A DNA stretch of 64,000 nucleotides, taken from Helicobacter cetorum (GTDB lineage: Bacteria > Campylobacterota > Campylobacteria > Campylobacterales > DZAY01). The DNA is taken from assembly GCA_022729735.1 (NCBI GenBank), contig DZAY01000009.1, forward strand, positions 19,156 through 83,155, read 5' to 3'. The notes beneath the pieces are model-generated. The model saw nothing but the letters and a program-made list of their open reading frames with translations. It was not told the origin of the DNA and did not search any database. The stretch's first letter is position 1. Every line of letters starts with the position of its first letter. This document shows positions 54,728-63,825 of this stretch, piece after piece. A program made the position numbers and the translations under genes.

Positions 54728-56533
54728 TTGGAACAGATAGGATTTTTAAACGATAAGACTATTATAGATACTCAAAGTGCAACTGTTGTAGATGGATTGA
54801 AGCCAATTTATTACAATAATAGTGTTGAAGCAATAGAAATTATTAGACATTCAACTGCTCATTTAATGGCTCAAGCAATTAAAGAGCTATATAATGATGC
54901 TCAATTTTTTGTTGGTCCTGTTGTTGATGAGGGATTTTATTATGATTTTAAGACAACCTCAAAAATTTCTGAAGAGGATTTAGAAAAAATTGAACAAAAA
55001 ATGTCAGAAATCGTATCTCAAAAAGTAGAAATAACAAAATATAATATTTCAAAAGATGAAGCTATTTCTAAATTTTCAAAAGATGAATTAAAATTGGAAG
55101 TTTTAAAAAATATACCATCAAATGAAGTTTCAATCTACAAACAAGGCAATTTTGAAGACCTTTGTAGAGGACCTCATGTTCCAAATACAAAATTTTTAAG
55201 ATTTTTTAAACTTACAAAAATAGCTGGTGCATACATAGGTGGTGATGAAAACAGAGAAATGCTAACTCGAATTTATGGAATTGCATTTGCAGATAAAGAA
55301 GCTCTTAAAAATTATCTATTTATGATAGAAGAAGCAAAAAAGCGAGACCATAGAAAACTTGGAAATGAATTAGAACTATTTATATTTAATGAAGAAGTTG
55401 GTGCTGGACTTCCAATATGGCTTCCAAAAGGTGCAAGACTTAGAAGTAGATTAGAACGAATGCTATTTATTGAGCATAGAGTTAGAGGCTATGAACCTGT
55501 AAGAGGTCCTGAGATTTTAAAATCTACAATGTGGCAAATTAGTGGGCATTATGCAAATTATGGTGAAAATATGTATTTTACAAATATAGATGAACAAGAG
55601 TATGGAATAAAACCTATGAATTGTGTAGGACATATTCAAGTTTATAAGCATAGAGTTAATAGCTATAGAGATTTGCCTTTGAAATTTTTTGAATATGGTG
55701 TAGTGCATCGACACGAAAAAAGTGGAGTGCTTCACGGACTTTTGAGAGTTAGAGAATTTACTCAAGATGATGCTCACATATTTTGCACACCATCGCAAAT
55801 AAAAGAAAATATTTTAGAAGTATTAGATTTTGTAGATAAAGTTATGAAAAAGTTTAGCTTTAATTATGAGATGCAAGTTGCAACAAAACCAACAAAAGCT
55901 ATTGGTGATGATGATATTTGGGAAATTGCAACAAGAGGCTTAAGAGAAGCATTAGATGAAAATTCACTTCCATATAGTGTAGATGAAGGTGGTGGAGCAT
56001 TTTATGGGCCAAAAATTGATATAAAAATAACAGATGCAATTGGTAGAAAATGGCAATGTGGAACTGTGCAAGTAGATTTTAATTTGCCAGAGCGATTTGA
56101 TTTAAGCTTTGTTAATGAGGCTAATCAAAAAGAGCGACCTGTTATGATTCATAGAGCAATTCTTGGCTCATTTGAACGGTTTATCGCGATTTTAACAGAA
56201 CATTATGCTGGAGAATTTCCACTATTTATTGCTCCAACACAATTAATTATTGTTCCGATTGCAGAAACTCATAATGAATATGCAAAAGAGCTTAAAAATA
56301 GATTAATTAGAATGGAAGTTGATTGTGAAATTTATGATAAAAATGAGAGTTTGAATAAGCGAATTAGAAATGCTGAAAAGCAAAGAGTTCCAATGATAAT
56401 TGTAATTGGTGATAAAGAGGTAGAAACAAAATCGGTAGCTATTAGAGATAGAAGAGAAAAGAGTCAATATAATTTAAAAGAAGAGGAACTATTTATGCTT
56501 ATAAAGGAGAAAATGAGTGAGGGTTGTATTTGA
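54728..56533 (+). CDS. thrS: Threonyl-tRNA synthetase
   Basis: ThrS charges tRNA-Thr. The 601 residues have a short TGS-like start, the editing-domain [15 protein letters not shown] and the zinc-site Cys in [14 protein letters not shown]. Class II motifs include [30 protein letters not shown], and a C-terminal anticodon-binding domain ends the protein. A longer frame opens at 54695 inside the tRNA, so I use the TTG at 54728, which has AAAGGA a few bases upstream. It overlaps infC. Confidence 0.93.
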   Translation: MEQIGFLNDKTIIDTQSATVVDGLKPIYYNNSVEAIEIIRHSTAHLMAQAIKELYNDAQFFVGPVVDEGFYYDFKTTSKISEEDLEKIEQKMSEIVSQKVEITKYNISKDEAISKFSKDELKLEVLKNIPSNEVSIYKQGNFEDLCRGPHVPNTKFLRFFKLTKIAGAYIGGDENREMLTRIYGIAFADKEALKNYLFMIEEAKKRDHRKLGNELELFIFNEEVGAGLPIWLPKGARLRSRLERMLFIEHRVRGYEPVRGPEILKSTMWQISGHYANYGENMYFTNIDEQEYGIKPMNCVGHIQVYKHRVNSYRDLPLKFFEYGVVHRHEKSGVLHGLLRVREFTQDDAHIFCTPSQIKENILEVLDFVDKVMKKFSFNYEMQVATKPTKAIGDDDIWEIATRGLREALDENSLPYSVDEGGGAFYGPKIDIKITDAIGRKWQCGTVQVDFNLPERFDLSFVNEANQKERPVMIHRAILGSFERFIAILTEHYAGEFPLFIAPTQLIIVPIAETHNEYAKELKNRLIRMEVDCEIYDKNESLNKRIRNAEKQRVPMIIVIGDKEVETKSVAIRDRREKSQYNLKEEELFMLIKEKMSEGCI

Positions 56534-57066
56534 AAAATAGTAATGGAAAAAATGATGCAATAATAAATGAAGATATAGAAGCTTCAGAGGTTAGATGTAT
56601 TAAAGATGGTAGTGAGCAAGTTGGGGTTGTGCCTTTAAGTGTTGCTTTGGATATGGCAAGAAGTGAAGGTTTGGATTTGGTGTTAGTATCTCCAGATGCA
56701 AAACCACCAGTTTGTAAAATTATGGATTATGGTAAATATAGATACCAAGAAGAAAAAAAGAAAAAAGAGGCTAAGAAAAAACAGAAAGTTATTGAAGTAA
56801 AAGAGATTAAACTGTCTGTAAAAATAGCACAAAATGATGTAAATTACAAAGTCAAACATGCAAGAGAATTTTTAGAAGAAGGAAAACATGTTAGATTTAG
56901 AGTATTTCTAAAAGGAAGAGAGTTATCAGAGCCTGAAGGTGGAGTTAAAGTATTAGATGATGTTTATAAAATGATAGAAGATGTAGCTGATATTGATAAA
57001 ACACCCGTTGTTGAAGGAAGATATGTGAGTCTTTTAGTTGTTCCAAAGCCAACTAAAAAACATTAG
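56530..57066 (+). CDS. infC: Translation initiation factor IF-3
   Basis: IF-3 checks the start codon on the 30S subunit. The 178 residues contain [38 protein letters not shown], then the charged linker and the C-domain [13 protein letters not shown]. Its start is a TTG at 56530 overlapping the thrS stop, preceded by GAGG at seven bases. A TTG two codons earlier is an alternative. A non-ATG start fits the known self-regulation of infC in other bacteria. Confidence 0.95.
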   Translation: MKNSNGKNDAIINEDIEASEVRCIKDGSEQVGVVPLSVALDMARSEGLDLVLVSPDAKPPVCKIMDYGKYRYQEEKKKKEAKKKQKVIEVKEIKLSVKIAQNDVNYKVKHAREFLEEGKHVRFRVFLKGRELSEPEGGVKVLDDVYKMIEDVADIDKTPVVEGRYVSLLVVPKPTKKH

Positions 57067-57094
57067 AACTTAATTTATAAAAGGAGAATTTGTT

Positions 57095-57286
57095 ATGCCA
57101 AAAATGAAAAGTGTGAAAAGTGCTACAAAGAGGTTTAAAGTTAGAAAAAATAGCATTAAAAGAGGAACAGCTTTTAGAAGTCATCTTCTTTCTAATAGAA
57201 CTTCAAAACGAATGAGAAGTCTTAGACATTCAAGGTCTGTGCATAGTGCTAACTTAAAGTTAGTTCAAAATATGTTGTGTGATTAA
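57095..57286 (+). CDS. rpmI: 50S ribosomal protein L35
   Basis: The 63-residue basic protein begins [20 protein letters not shown], the L35 signature, with [18 protein letters not shown] following. AAAGGAG lies seven bases upstream of the ATG. It stands in the conserved infC-rpmI-rplT order. Confidence 0.96.
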   Translation: MPKMKSVKSATKRFKVRKNSIKRGTAFRSHLLSNRTSKRMRSLRHSRSVHSANLKLVQNMLCD

Positions 57287-57309
57287 TTATTAATTAATCC
57301 ATTAAAAAC

Positions 57310-57341
57310 CCCAAATTTGGGCAAGTCCAAACATAGTTTGG
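57310..57341 (+). promoter_or_regulatory. Two hairpins in the rpmI-rplT spacer, possible L20 control site
   Basis: CCCAAATTTGGG (57310-57321) and CCAAAC-ATA-GTTTGG (57327-57341) form adjacent small hairpins in the 96-base gap. In other bacteria L20 binds leader RNA to control this operon. Whether these take part is inferred from place only. Confidence 0.35.
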
Positions 57342-57382
57342 CACCTAAAGTAAAAAATTCAAAAAATAGGTAAAGGAAAAAA

Positions 57383-57733
57383 ATGAGAGTTAAAACAGGT
57401 ATAGTTAGAAGAAGAAGACATAAAAAGTTACTAAAAGAAGCAAGAGGCTTTTATAGTGGTAGAAGAAAACATTATAGAAAAGCGAAAGAGCAGTTAGAAA
57501 GAAGTTTGGTTTATGCTTTTAGAGATAGAAAAGATAGAAAAGGTGAATTCAGAAAACTTTGGATTATCAGAATTAATGCTGCTTGTAGATTAAATGATAT
57601 TAGTTATTCAAGATTTATGCATGGTTTAAAATTAGCTGAAATAGAACTTGATAGAAAAATATTAGCTGATATGGCAGTAAATGATGCTGTTGCATTTACA
57701 AAACTAGTAGAAGTTGCTAAATCTAAACTATAA
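57383..57733 (+). CDS. rplT: 50S ribosomal protein L20
   Basis: The 116-residue, strongly basic protein starts with [38 protein letters not shown], as L20 does, and contains [24 protein letters not shown]. It is last in the thrS-infC-rpmI-rplT series and is followed by a terminator. Confidence 0.97.
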   Translation: MRVKTGIVRRRRHKKLLKEARGFYSGRRKHYRKAKEQLERSLVYAFRDRKDRKGEFRKLWIIRINAACRLNDISYSRFMHGLKLAEIELDRKILADMAVNDAVAFTKLVEVAKSKL

Positions 57734-57746
57734 TAGTCTTATAATA

Positions 57747-57774
57747 AACCATCTAAAACTTTTTAGATGGTTTT
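57747..57774 (+). terminator. Intrinsic terminator after rplT
   Basis: AACCATCTAAAA (57747-57758) pairs with TTTTAGATGGTT (57761-57772), giving twelve base pairs and a tight loop followed by two more T, 13 bases after the rplT stop. Confidence 0.8.
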
Positions 57775-57852
57775 AAAAACCTTCAAAAAATTTCAAAAAA
57801 ATAACACAAAACTAAATATTAATCAACTTTTAATTTTTATTAAAAAATAAAA

Positions 57853-57880
57853 TACAATTTTATCTTTCTGGAAAGATAAA
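57853..57880 (+). promoter_or_regulatory. Promoter with 22-bp palindromic operator for the RND efflux operon
   Basis: TACAAT (57853-57858) is a good -10. It is followed at once by TTTATCTTTC-TG-GAAAGATAAA (57859-57880), a perfect palindrome covering the likely transcription start. A repressor of the TetR/CmeR kind would fit, but no regulator gene is adjacent. Confidence 0.55.
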
Positions 57881-57931
57881 TTAAGCCAAAAATTGATACA
57901 ATCCATAAAAATTCAAGTTATAGGAGTTTAT

Positions 57932-59092
57932 ATGAAGTTCATAAAAAGTGTGCTATTTGCATCTTTTTTAATATTTTCAGGTTGTGGGTTGGATAGTAAA
58001 TCACAACCAGCACAAGCAAATCCACAAAATATGCCACCAGTTCCAGTTAAAGCTTTTAAAGTAGAACATAAAGATGTGGAAATTTCTAAAACATATCCTG
58101 CACTGATTAAACCTTATGAAAAAGTTGAAATTATTGCAAGAGTTAATGGATTTTTGGAAAAGAAACATTTTACAGAAGGACAATTTGTAAAAGTTGGGGA
58201 TTTACTCTATACAATAGAGCAAGATATGTATAAAGCAAAGTTAGAACAAGTAAAAGCAAATCTACAAAAAGCTCAAGCAAATCTTAAGAAAAGTGAAGCA
58301 AATCTTAAAAAAAGTGAAGCAAATCTTAAAAAAGCGAGTAGTGATTATGAAAGAGCAAAATCATTATACTCTTCTAAATCTATTAGTGATAAAGAGTATG
58401 ACTCATATTTAAATCAATTTGAAACTACAAAATCTGAAATTGAGACTACAAAAGCAGAAATTGAGAGTGCAAAAGCAGAAATTGAAAGCTCAAAAGCAAA
58501 CTTAAAACAAGCCCAAATAGAGCTTGATTATACAGTTATCAAATCTCCAATTAATGGAATTGTTGGAGCTAAAAATTTAGATGTTGGAAATTATGTTCAA
58601 ACAAATAAACTTCTAACTACAATTACTTCAATAAACCCTATTTATGCAGAGTTTGCAATCTCTAAAGATGATGTTTCAAACTACTTAGAGCAGATAAAAA
58701 GTGCAAACTTAGAAATAGGTAACTTAAAAGGAAAAATTGATTATATCTCGCCAACAATAGATAGCTCTACAAATACACTTCAAATCAGAGCAAAATTTGA
58801 AAATGAAAAAAATGAGTTGATTGCTGGTGAGTTTGTAAAAGTTTCAATGAATGGTATAAAAATTAAAAATGTAGCAACAATTCCAGAACAAGCAATTTTG
58901 CAAACTCCAAATGGTGCGATGGTTTATGTGGCAGTTGATGGAGTTGCTACTATTAGACCTGTAAATATTGGAGTGCTTACAAATAGTGGAATTGTTATAA
59001 ATAGTGGCTTAAACGATGGGGATTTGGTAGTTATAAATAATATTGCAAAAGTTCGACCAAACTCTAAAATCACAATAGTAGATGGAAAATAA
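57932..59092 (+). CDS. RND efflux periplasmic adaptor (membrane-fusion) lipoprotein
   Basis: This is the AcrA/MexA/CmeA-type adaptor. The signal ends in FSGCG (lipobox Cys about residue 18). VEIIARVNGFLEKKHFTEGQFVKVGDLLY is the first lipoyl half. A coiled-coil hairpin (about 95-200) follows, then IKSPINGIVGAKNLDVGNYVQ as the second half, and the beta-barrel domain. The hairpin arms contain exact 21-base tandem repeats (58277-58339 and 58433-58495), each unit being seven residues. GGAG at five bases selects this ATG over one at 57893. Confidence 0.93.
   Translation: MKFIKSVLFASFLIFSGCGLDSKSQPAQANPQNMPPVPVKAFKVEHKDVEISKTYPALIKPYEKVEIIARVNGFLEKKHFTEGQFVKVGDLLYTIEQDMYKAKLEQVKANLQKAQANLKKSEANLKKSEANLKKASSDYERAKSLYSSKSISDKEYDSYLNQFETTKSEIETTKAEIESAKAEIESSKANLKQAQIELDYTVIKSPINGIVGAKNLDVGNYVQTNKLLTTITSINPIYAEFAISKDDVSNYLEQIKSANLEIGNLKGKIDYISPTIDSSTNTLQIRAKFENEKNELIAGEFVKVSMNGIKIKNVATIPEQAILQTPNGAMVYVAVDGVATIRPVNIGVLTNSGIVINSGLNDGDLVVINNIAKVRPNSKITIVDGK
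58277..58339 (+). repeat. Three 21-bp tandem repeats in the adaptor's coiled coil, ascending arm
   Basis: Units at 58277, 58298 and 58319 each encode a heptad of the kind ANLKKSE with few base changes. They lengthen the first helix of the hairpin by two or three whole heptads. Confidence 0.85.
58433..58495 (+). repeat. Three 21-bp tandem repeats in the adaptor's coiled coil, descending arm
   Basis: Units at 58433, 58454 and 58475 encode heptads of the kind AEIESAK. They lie in the return helix and match the number of units in the ascending arm, so the two helices stay in register. Confidence 0.8.
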
Positions 59093-59093
59093 G

Positions 59094-62000
59094 ATGTTTT
59101 CAACATACTTTATAAAAAAACCTGTATTTTCAGCAGTTATATCCATTATTTTACTCTTAGCTGGAGTTATCTCAATTTATAACTTACCAATTGAGCATTA
59201 TCCACGAGTTGTGCCTCCTCAAATAGTTGTATCAACTGTATATCCTGGAGCGAGTGCAGAGACTTTATCCAAAACTGTTGCAGCTCCATTAGAAGAGCAG
59301 ATAAATGGTGCAAAGAATATGATTTATATGAGTTCAAGCTCTGATGATAGTGGAAAAATTAGTATAAATGTGTTTTTTGAAGTTGGCACAAATGCAGATG
59401 ATGCAAAGATTGATGTAAATAATAGAGTTCAAATGGCTTTATCAAAACTTCCAGAAGCTGTTCAAAGACAAGGAGTTAGAGTTGGTGAGAGGTCGCCAAG
59501 TATGCTTATGGCTTCACTTTTAACTTCACCAAACAAAACTTATGACACAACATTTTTATCAAATTATGCTTTAATAAATGTAGCAGATGAGTTAAAAAGG
59601 GTAAAAGGTGTGGGTGATGTTGTGATTTTTGGAGCGAGAGATTACTCAATTCGTGTTTGGATTGACCCTATGAAACTCTCAAAATACAATTTAGCAGTGC
59701 AAGATGTAATAAGCTCAATAAAAGAGCAAAATGAACAGTATGCAGTTGGTAAATTTGCTCAAGAGCCACTCACAGAAAAACAGATGTTTACTTATACGAT
59801 TTTAGCACCTGAACGATTAAGCAGTCCAGAGCAGTTTGGAGAGATAATTTTAAGTAGCACCAAAGAGGGTGGAAGTTTGAGATTGAAAGATGTAGCAACA
59901 ATAGAGCTTGGCTCAAGCAGTTATAATCTTATCTCAAAATTAAACAAATCTCCAGCAATTCCTATGGTTGTATTTTTGCAATCAAATGCAAATGCTTTAG
60001 AGGTTGCAGGAAATATCAAAAAAGTTTTATCAGATTTATCAAAAAACTTTCCAGAAGATTTAACTTATCAAATTCCGTATGATTCGACAGATTTTATAGA
60101 GGTTTCAATCAAAGAGGTTGTAAAAACATTTTTGGAAGCTCTATTTTTAGTGGCAATTGTTGTTTATCTATTTTTACAAAATGCAAGAGCATCTATTATT
60201 CCATTAATTGCCGTTCCAGTTTCGATTATTGGGACATTTGCAGGTATGTATCTACTTGGATTTAGTATAAATCTACTTACACTATTTGGTTTAGTTTTGG
60301 CAATTGGTATCGTTGTAGATGATGCAATTATTGTTATTGAAAATGTTGAAAGGCACATGAGTGAGGGTTTAAGCCCAAAAGATGCAACATTTAGTGCCAT
60401 GAAAGAGGTTGGTGGAGCATTAGTTTCGATAGTTTTAGTTTTGTGTGCAGTATTTATTCCAGTTGCATTTTTAGGAGGGCTAACTGGTGAGATGTATAAA
60501 CAGTTTGCAATCACAATCGCTATTTCAGTTACCATTTCAGGCTTTGTGGCACTTACATTAACACCATCACTTTGTGCAACAATTTTAAAACCAAATCATG
60601 GAGAACCCATGTTTTTATTTAGATGGTTTAATGCGATGTTTGATAAAGCGACTATCGGTTACACAATGATTGTAAAAACTTTTATTAGATTTAGTTTTAT
60701 TAGTATATTTCTATTTGGTGGGCTTTTATATCTGTCATATGATTTATTAAAAGTGATGAAAACAGGACTTGTTCCGCAAGAAGACCAAGGCACAATTTTT
60801 ACATTTAGTTATAATCCTCCAGCTTCATCACTAAATAGAACAGAGATGCTAACAGATGCAATTTATGACAAAGTTTCACAAAATCCAAATGTTAAGTATG
60901 TTGTATCATTTACAGGACTTGATTTCATGACATTTGCAGAAAAGACAAATGCAGCAGCTACGATTATTAGGCTTAATCATTGGGATAATAGACCAGAACC
61001 ATTTCAACATGCAGGAGTTTTGGCAGGACAATTTGCAAAAGAGTATATGACTATTCCTTATGGATTTTCAATTCCCGTCTTACCACCACCAATTTCAGGG
61101 CTTGGAATGGCTGGAGGATTTGATATGTATGTGCAAAATAGAACAGGAAGTAGCATACTTGAGCTAAATTCATATGTTCAACAAATTTTACAAAAAGCTT
61201 CACAGCGACCAGAGCTTATGGGGGTTAGAACAACTCTAAATGCAAATGTGCCTCAATATAAACTAAATGTAAATATTGAAGAAGCAAAAGCTAAAGGGGT
61301 GAAATTAAATGACATTTATACAACTCTAAATAGTGCTTATGGAAACTATTATGTGAATGATTTTAACCTTTATGGTAGAACTTATAAGGTAAATATTGCA
61401 ACAACTGATGAAAATAGAAAATCGCCAGAAGATTTAAATAATCTATTTGTAAAAAACAAAAATGGGGAGTTAATTCCAATTGGAACATTAGTAACGATTC
61501 AAAAAACAGTCGGTTCAGATTTGATAGAGCGATTTAATCTATTTCCATCAGCAAAAATTTCAGGTCAGCCATCTTTGGGTTATAGTTCAGGTGATGCTTT
61601 GAGGGCGATTGAAGAGGTGGCAAAAGAGGTTTTACCAGATGGTTATACATTGGGTTGGGTTGGAACGGCTTATCAAGAGAAGCAAATTTCAAATAGTAGT
61701 CTTTTTGTTTTCGTTACAGCGATAATTTTACTATATTTAATTCTTTCAGCATTTTATGGCTTATGGTCGGTGCCAATTGTAATTCTTTTAGCAGTTCCAT
61801 TTGCGATTTTCGGAGCAATAGTTGCAACCATGATAAGAGGCTTGGATAATGATATATATTTCCAAATAGGCTTACTTGTATTAGCTGGACTTGCTGCAAA
61901 AAATGCGATTTTGATAGTTGAGTTTGCTATGCAAAAGCGAAAAGAGGGATTTAGTATTTATGATAGTGCGATAGAAGCTGCAAAAATTCGACTTCGACCA

Positions 62001-62198
62001 ATTATTATGACTTCACTTGCATTTACTCTTGGAGCAATTCCATTGGCTATTAGTTCAGGTGCTGGAGCTGCGAGTCGTATAGCTATTGGAACTGGTGTAA
62101 TTGGTGGTATGCTTTCAGCTACATTTTTAGCGATTTTATTTATTCCACTATTTTATATTTTGGTTTCAAAATATTTATCAAAAAAGGATTTGGCATGA
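59094..62198 (+). CDS. RND multidrug efflux inner-membrane pump (HAE-1 type)
   Basis: The 1034-residue pump is an AcrB/CmeB-type proton-driven exporter with twelve membrane helices and two large periplasmic loops. The proton relay Asp pair is in GIVVDDAIIVIENVERHMSEG and the relay Lys is in GLAAKNAILIVEFA. YPGASAETL, LKDVATIELG and SLCATILKP are family marks. I use the ATG at 59094, directly after the adaptor stop. An in-frame ATG at 59082 is possible. It overlaps the outer-membrane gene by four bases. Confidence 0.95.
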   Translation: MFSTYFIKKPVFSAVISIILLLAGVISIYNLPIEHYPRVVPPQIVVSTVYPGASAETLSKTVAAPLEEQINGAKNMIYMSSSSDDSGKISINVFFEVGTNADDAKIDVNNRVQMALSKLPEAVQRQGVRVGERSPSMLMASLLTSPNKTYDTTFLSNYALINVADELKRVKGVGDVVIFGARDYSIRVWIDPMKLSKYNLAVQDVISSIKEQNEQYAVGKFAQEPLTEKQMFTYTILAPERLSSPEQFGEIILSSTKEGGSLRLKDVATIELGSSSYNLISKLNKSPAIPMVVFLQSNANALEVAGNIKKVLSDLSKNFPEDLTYQIPYDSTDFIEVSIKEVVKTFLEALFLVAIVVYLFLQNARASIIPLIAVPVSIIGTFAGMYLLGFSINLLTLFGLVLAIGIVVDDAIIVIENVERHMSEGLSPKDATFSAMKEVGGALVSIVLVLCAVFIPVAFLGGLTGEMYKQFAITIAISVTISGFVALTLTPSLCATILKPNHGEPMFLFRWFNAMFDKATIGYTMIVKTFIRFSFISIFLFGGLLYLSYDLLKVMKTGLVPQEDQGTIFTFSYNPPASSLNRTEMLTDAIYDKVSQNPNVKYVVSFTGLDFMTFAEKTNAAATIIRLNHWDNRPEPFQHAGVLAGQFAKEYMTIPYGFSIPVLPPPISGLGMAGGFDMYVQNRTGSSILELNSYVQQILQKASQRPELMGVRTTLNANVPQYKLNVNIEEAKAKGVKLNDIYTTLNSAYGNYYVNDFNLYGRTYKVNIATTDENRKSPEDLNNLFVKNKNGELIPIGTLVTIQKTVGSDLIERFNLFPSAKISGQPSLGYSSGDALRAIEEVAKEVLPDGYTLGWVGTAYQEKQISNSSLFVFVTAIILLYLILSAFYGLWSVPIVILLAVPFAIFGAIVATMIRGLDNDIYFQIGLLVLAGLAAKNAILIVEFAMQKRKEGFSIYDSAIEAAKIRLRPIIMTSLAFTLGAIPLAISSGAGAASRIAIGTGVIGGMLSATFLAILFIPLFYILVSKYLSKKDLA

Positions 62199-63592
62199 GA
62201 GTGAAATTAAGTTTAACTTTAATAACTGCTCTATTTTTTGGTGGTTGCTCATTTACAAATCATGAAGCAAATATTCCACAAATGGAGTTGCCAAATTTTG
62301 AACAAAATAGTGAAGTTGTAATCTCTGAAAAGTGGTGGGAAGATTTTGGTGATAAAGAGTTAAATAACTTTGTAGAAATTGCTATTAAAAATAGTAGCTC
62401 TTTGGAAATTGCGAGTTTAAGAGTTTCACAATTTAGAGAGTTTTTAAATATCAAAAAAGCTGAAGAAAAGTTTAAAATAGATTTAAATGGTGGAGTTAGT
62501 CATCAAAAAACAAGCGATTACACTCCTCCACAAAATAGAGGATTTGAGTTTGAAAGTTACAATTTAGGCTTTTTATCTTCGTTTGAACTGGATTTTTTTG
62601 ATAAATTAAAAAACAAAAGAGAGGTTGCAAGAGAGCAACTTATGCAAAATATTTACCTGAAAGAGACCATTTTAAAGCGATTAACAAGCGATGTTGTGAT
62701 TGCATATTTTGGAGTGAAAAGCCACAAAAAGCTATATGAAATAGTAAAATCTCAATATGAAGATAGGCTTAAATCGTATGAATATATAAAAAATAGATAT
62801 GAAAACGGTTTTGCAGAAAAGAGTGTTTTGCTTCAAGAAGAGTCACTCCTTGAGATGACAAAAGATGAACTGTTAGCAAAAAAAGAGGCTTTAGAAAACT
62901 ACAAAACGGCTACTTCTATTTTGCTTGGAATAGATGTAGTAACTCTATTTGATGAAAAAAATTTAGATTATTCAAGTGAATATAACTCCACTTCATTAAA
63001 AGTTCCAGCAAATATTCCATCTGATATTTTGAATAAAAGAGCTGATATAAAGATGGCTGAAGCTAAAATAAAGATGAGTGCATTTAATGTAAGTGTTGCT
63101 AAAAGTGCCTATTTTCCGACATTTAATCTAACTACTTCATTAGGATTTGTAAGTGGTGAGCTTGATAATTTTATAAGTTCAGGTGGTTTAAACTACTCAA
63201 TAGGGACAAATTTATTAAGCCCAATTGTGGATTTTGGCAAAATAGAAGCAAATATAAAAGTTGCTAAAATAGAGCAAAAAATCGCAATTTCAGAGTATAA
63301 AGATACAGTGAGAAGGGCTTTTGGTGAGATAAAAGATTCTGTTAGCAAATATGCTACAAATATGGAACGGCTAAAAACTCAAGAGAAACGATATAAGGCT
63401 ATAAAAGAGAAAAAAGATATTTTTAGTGATAAATATATGCGAGGCTTTGTAAGCCATTTGGAGTTTTTGGAAGTTAGAAAAGAGGAGTTTGGAGTTGCAA
63501 TCCAAAAAGAGCAAACCAGCTTTGAAACTATAAAATCTATCGTAAATTTATATCATGCTTTTGGTGCTGGATTTGATGGGAATAAATATTAA
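62195..63592 (+). CDS. Outer-membrane efflux lipoprotein (TolC/NodT family)
   Basis: This is the outer-membrane channel of the tripartite pump. The 465-residue protein has a signal ending in FFGGCS (lipobox). WWEDFGDKELNNFVEIAIKNSSSLEIA is typical of the NodT group, and two repeats of long helices with short strands follow (LNKRADIKMAEAKIKMS in the second). The family order adaptor-pump-channel is complete, so this is probably a full drug/solvent/bile-type exporter. The substrate is unknown. Confidence 0.93.
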   Translation: MRVKLSLTLITALFFGGCSFTNHEANIPQMELPNFEQNSEVVISEKWWEDFGDKELNNFVEIAIKNSSSLEIASLRVSQFREFLNIKKAEEKFKIDLNGGVSHQKTSDYTPPQNRGFEFESYNLGFLSSFELDFFDKLKNKREVAREQLMQNIYLKETILKRLTSDVVIAYFGVKSHKKLYEIVKSQYEDRLKSYEYIKNRYENGFAEKSVLLQEESLLEMTKDELLAKKEALENYKTATSILLGIDVVTLFDEKNLDYSSEYNSTSLKVPANIPSDILNKRADIKMAEAKIKMSAFNVSVAKSAYFPTFNLTTSLGFVSGELDNFISSGGLNYSIGTNLLSPIVDFGKIEANIKVAKIEQKIAISEYKDTVRRAFGEIKDSVSKYATNMERLKTQEKRYKAIKEKKDIFSDKYMRGFVSHLEFLEVRKEEFGVAIQKEQTSFETIKSIVNLYHAFGAGFDGNKY

Positions 63593-63616
63593 ATAAAATA
63601 ATTAAAATACTTCTTT

Positions 63617-63637
63617 ATTCCGAACTTGTTTCGGAAT
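63617..63637 (+). terminator. Intrinsic terminator of the RND operon
   Basis: ATTCCGAA (63617-63624) pairs with TTCGGAAT (63630-63637) around a five-base loop, followed by ATATTTTT. It lies 25 bases after the last stop. The region from 63638 to 63807 is AT-rich and I see nothing in it. Confidence 0.85.
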
Positions 63638-63807
63638 ATATTTTTGTGGTAATAAAAATTAAGAAAAAATATTTTATAATCTGAGTTCGATAATTAAAAT
63701 TCAGTAATAGCAAAATTAGTATAATATTTCAAAGGTGGCTTTTTTTCATGAAAAGAGTAAGCAATTAATGCAGATATAATATTTGATTAACTAAAAAATG
63801 AGAAAAG

Positions 63808-63825
63808 TTAGAGCAAAAGCTCTAA
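63808..63825 (-). terminator. Hairpin at the end of the minus-strand gene
   Basis: TTAGAGC-AAAA-GCTCTAA overlaps the stop codon of the gene at 63822. On the minus strand it is followed by CTTTTC and then a T-run, so it is a plausible but imperfect terminator. Confidence 0.5.

Noticed and set aside
60164..60535. Antisense frame of 123 codons within the RND pump gene
   Set aside because: It is a shadow of strongly conserved membrane-protein coding sequence and has no initiation signals.
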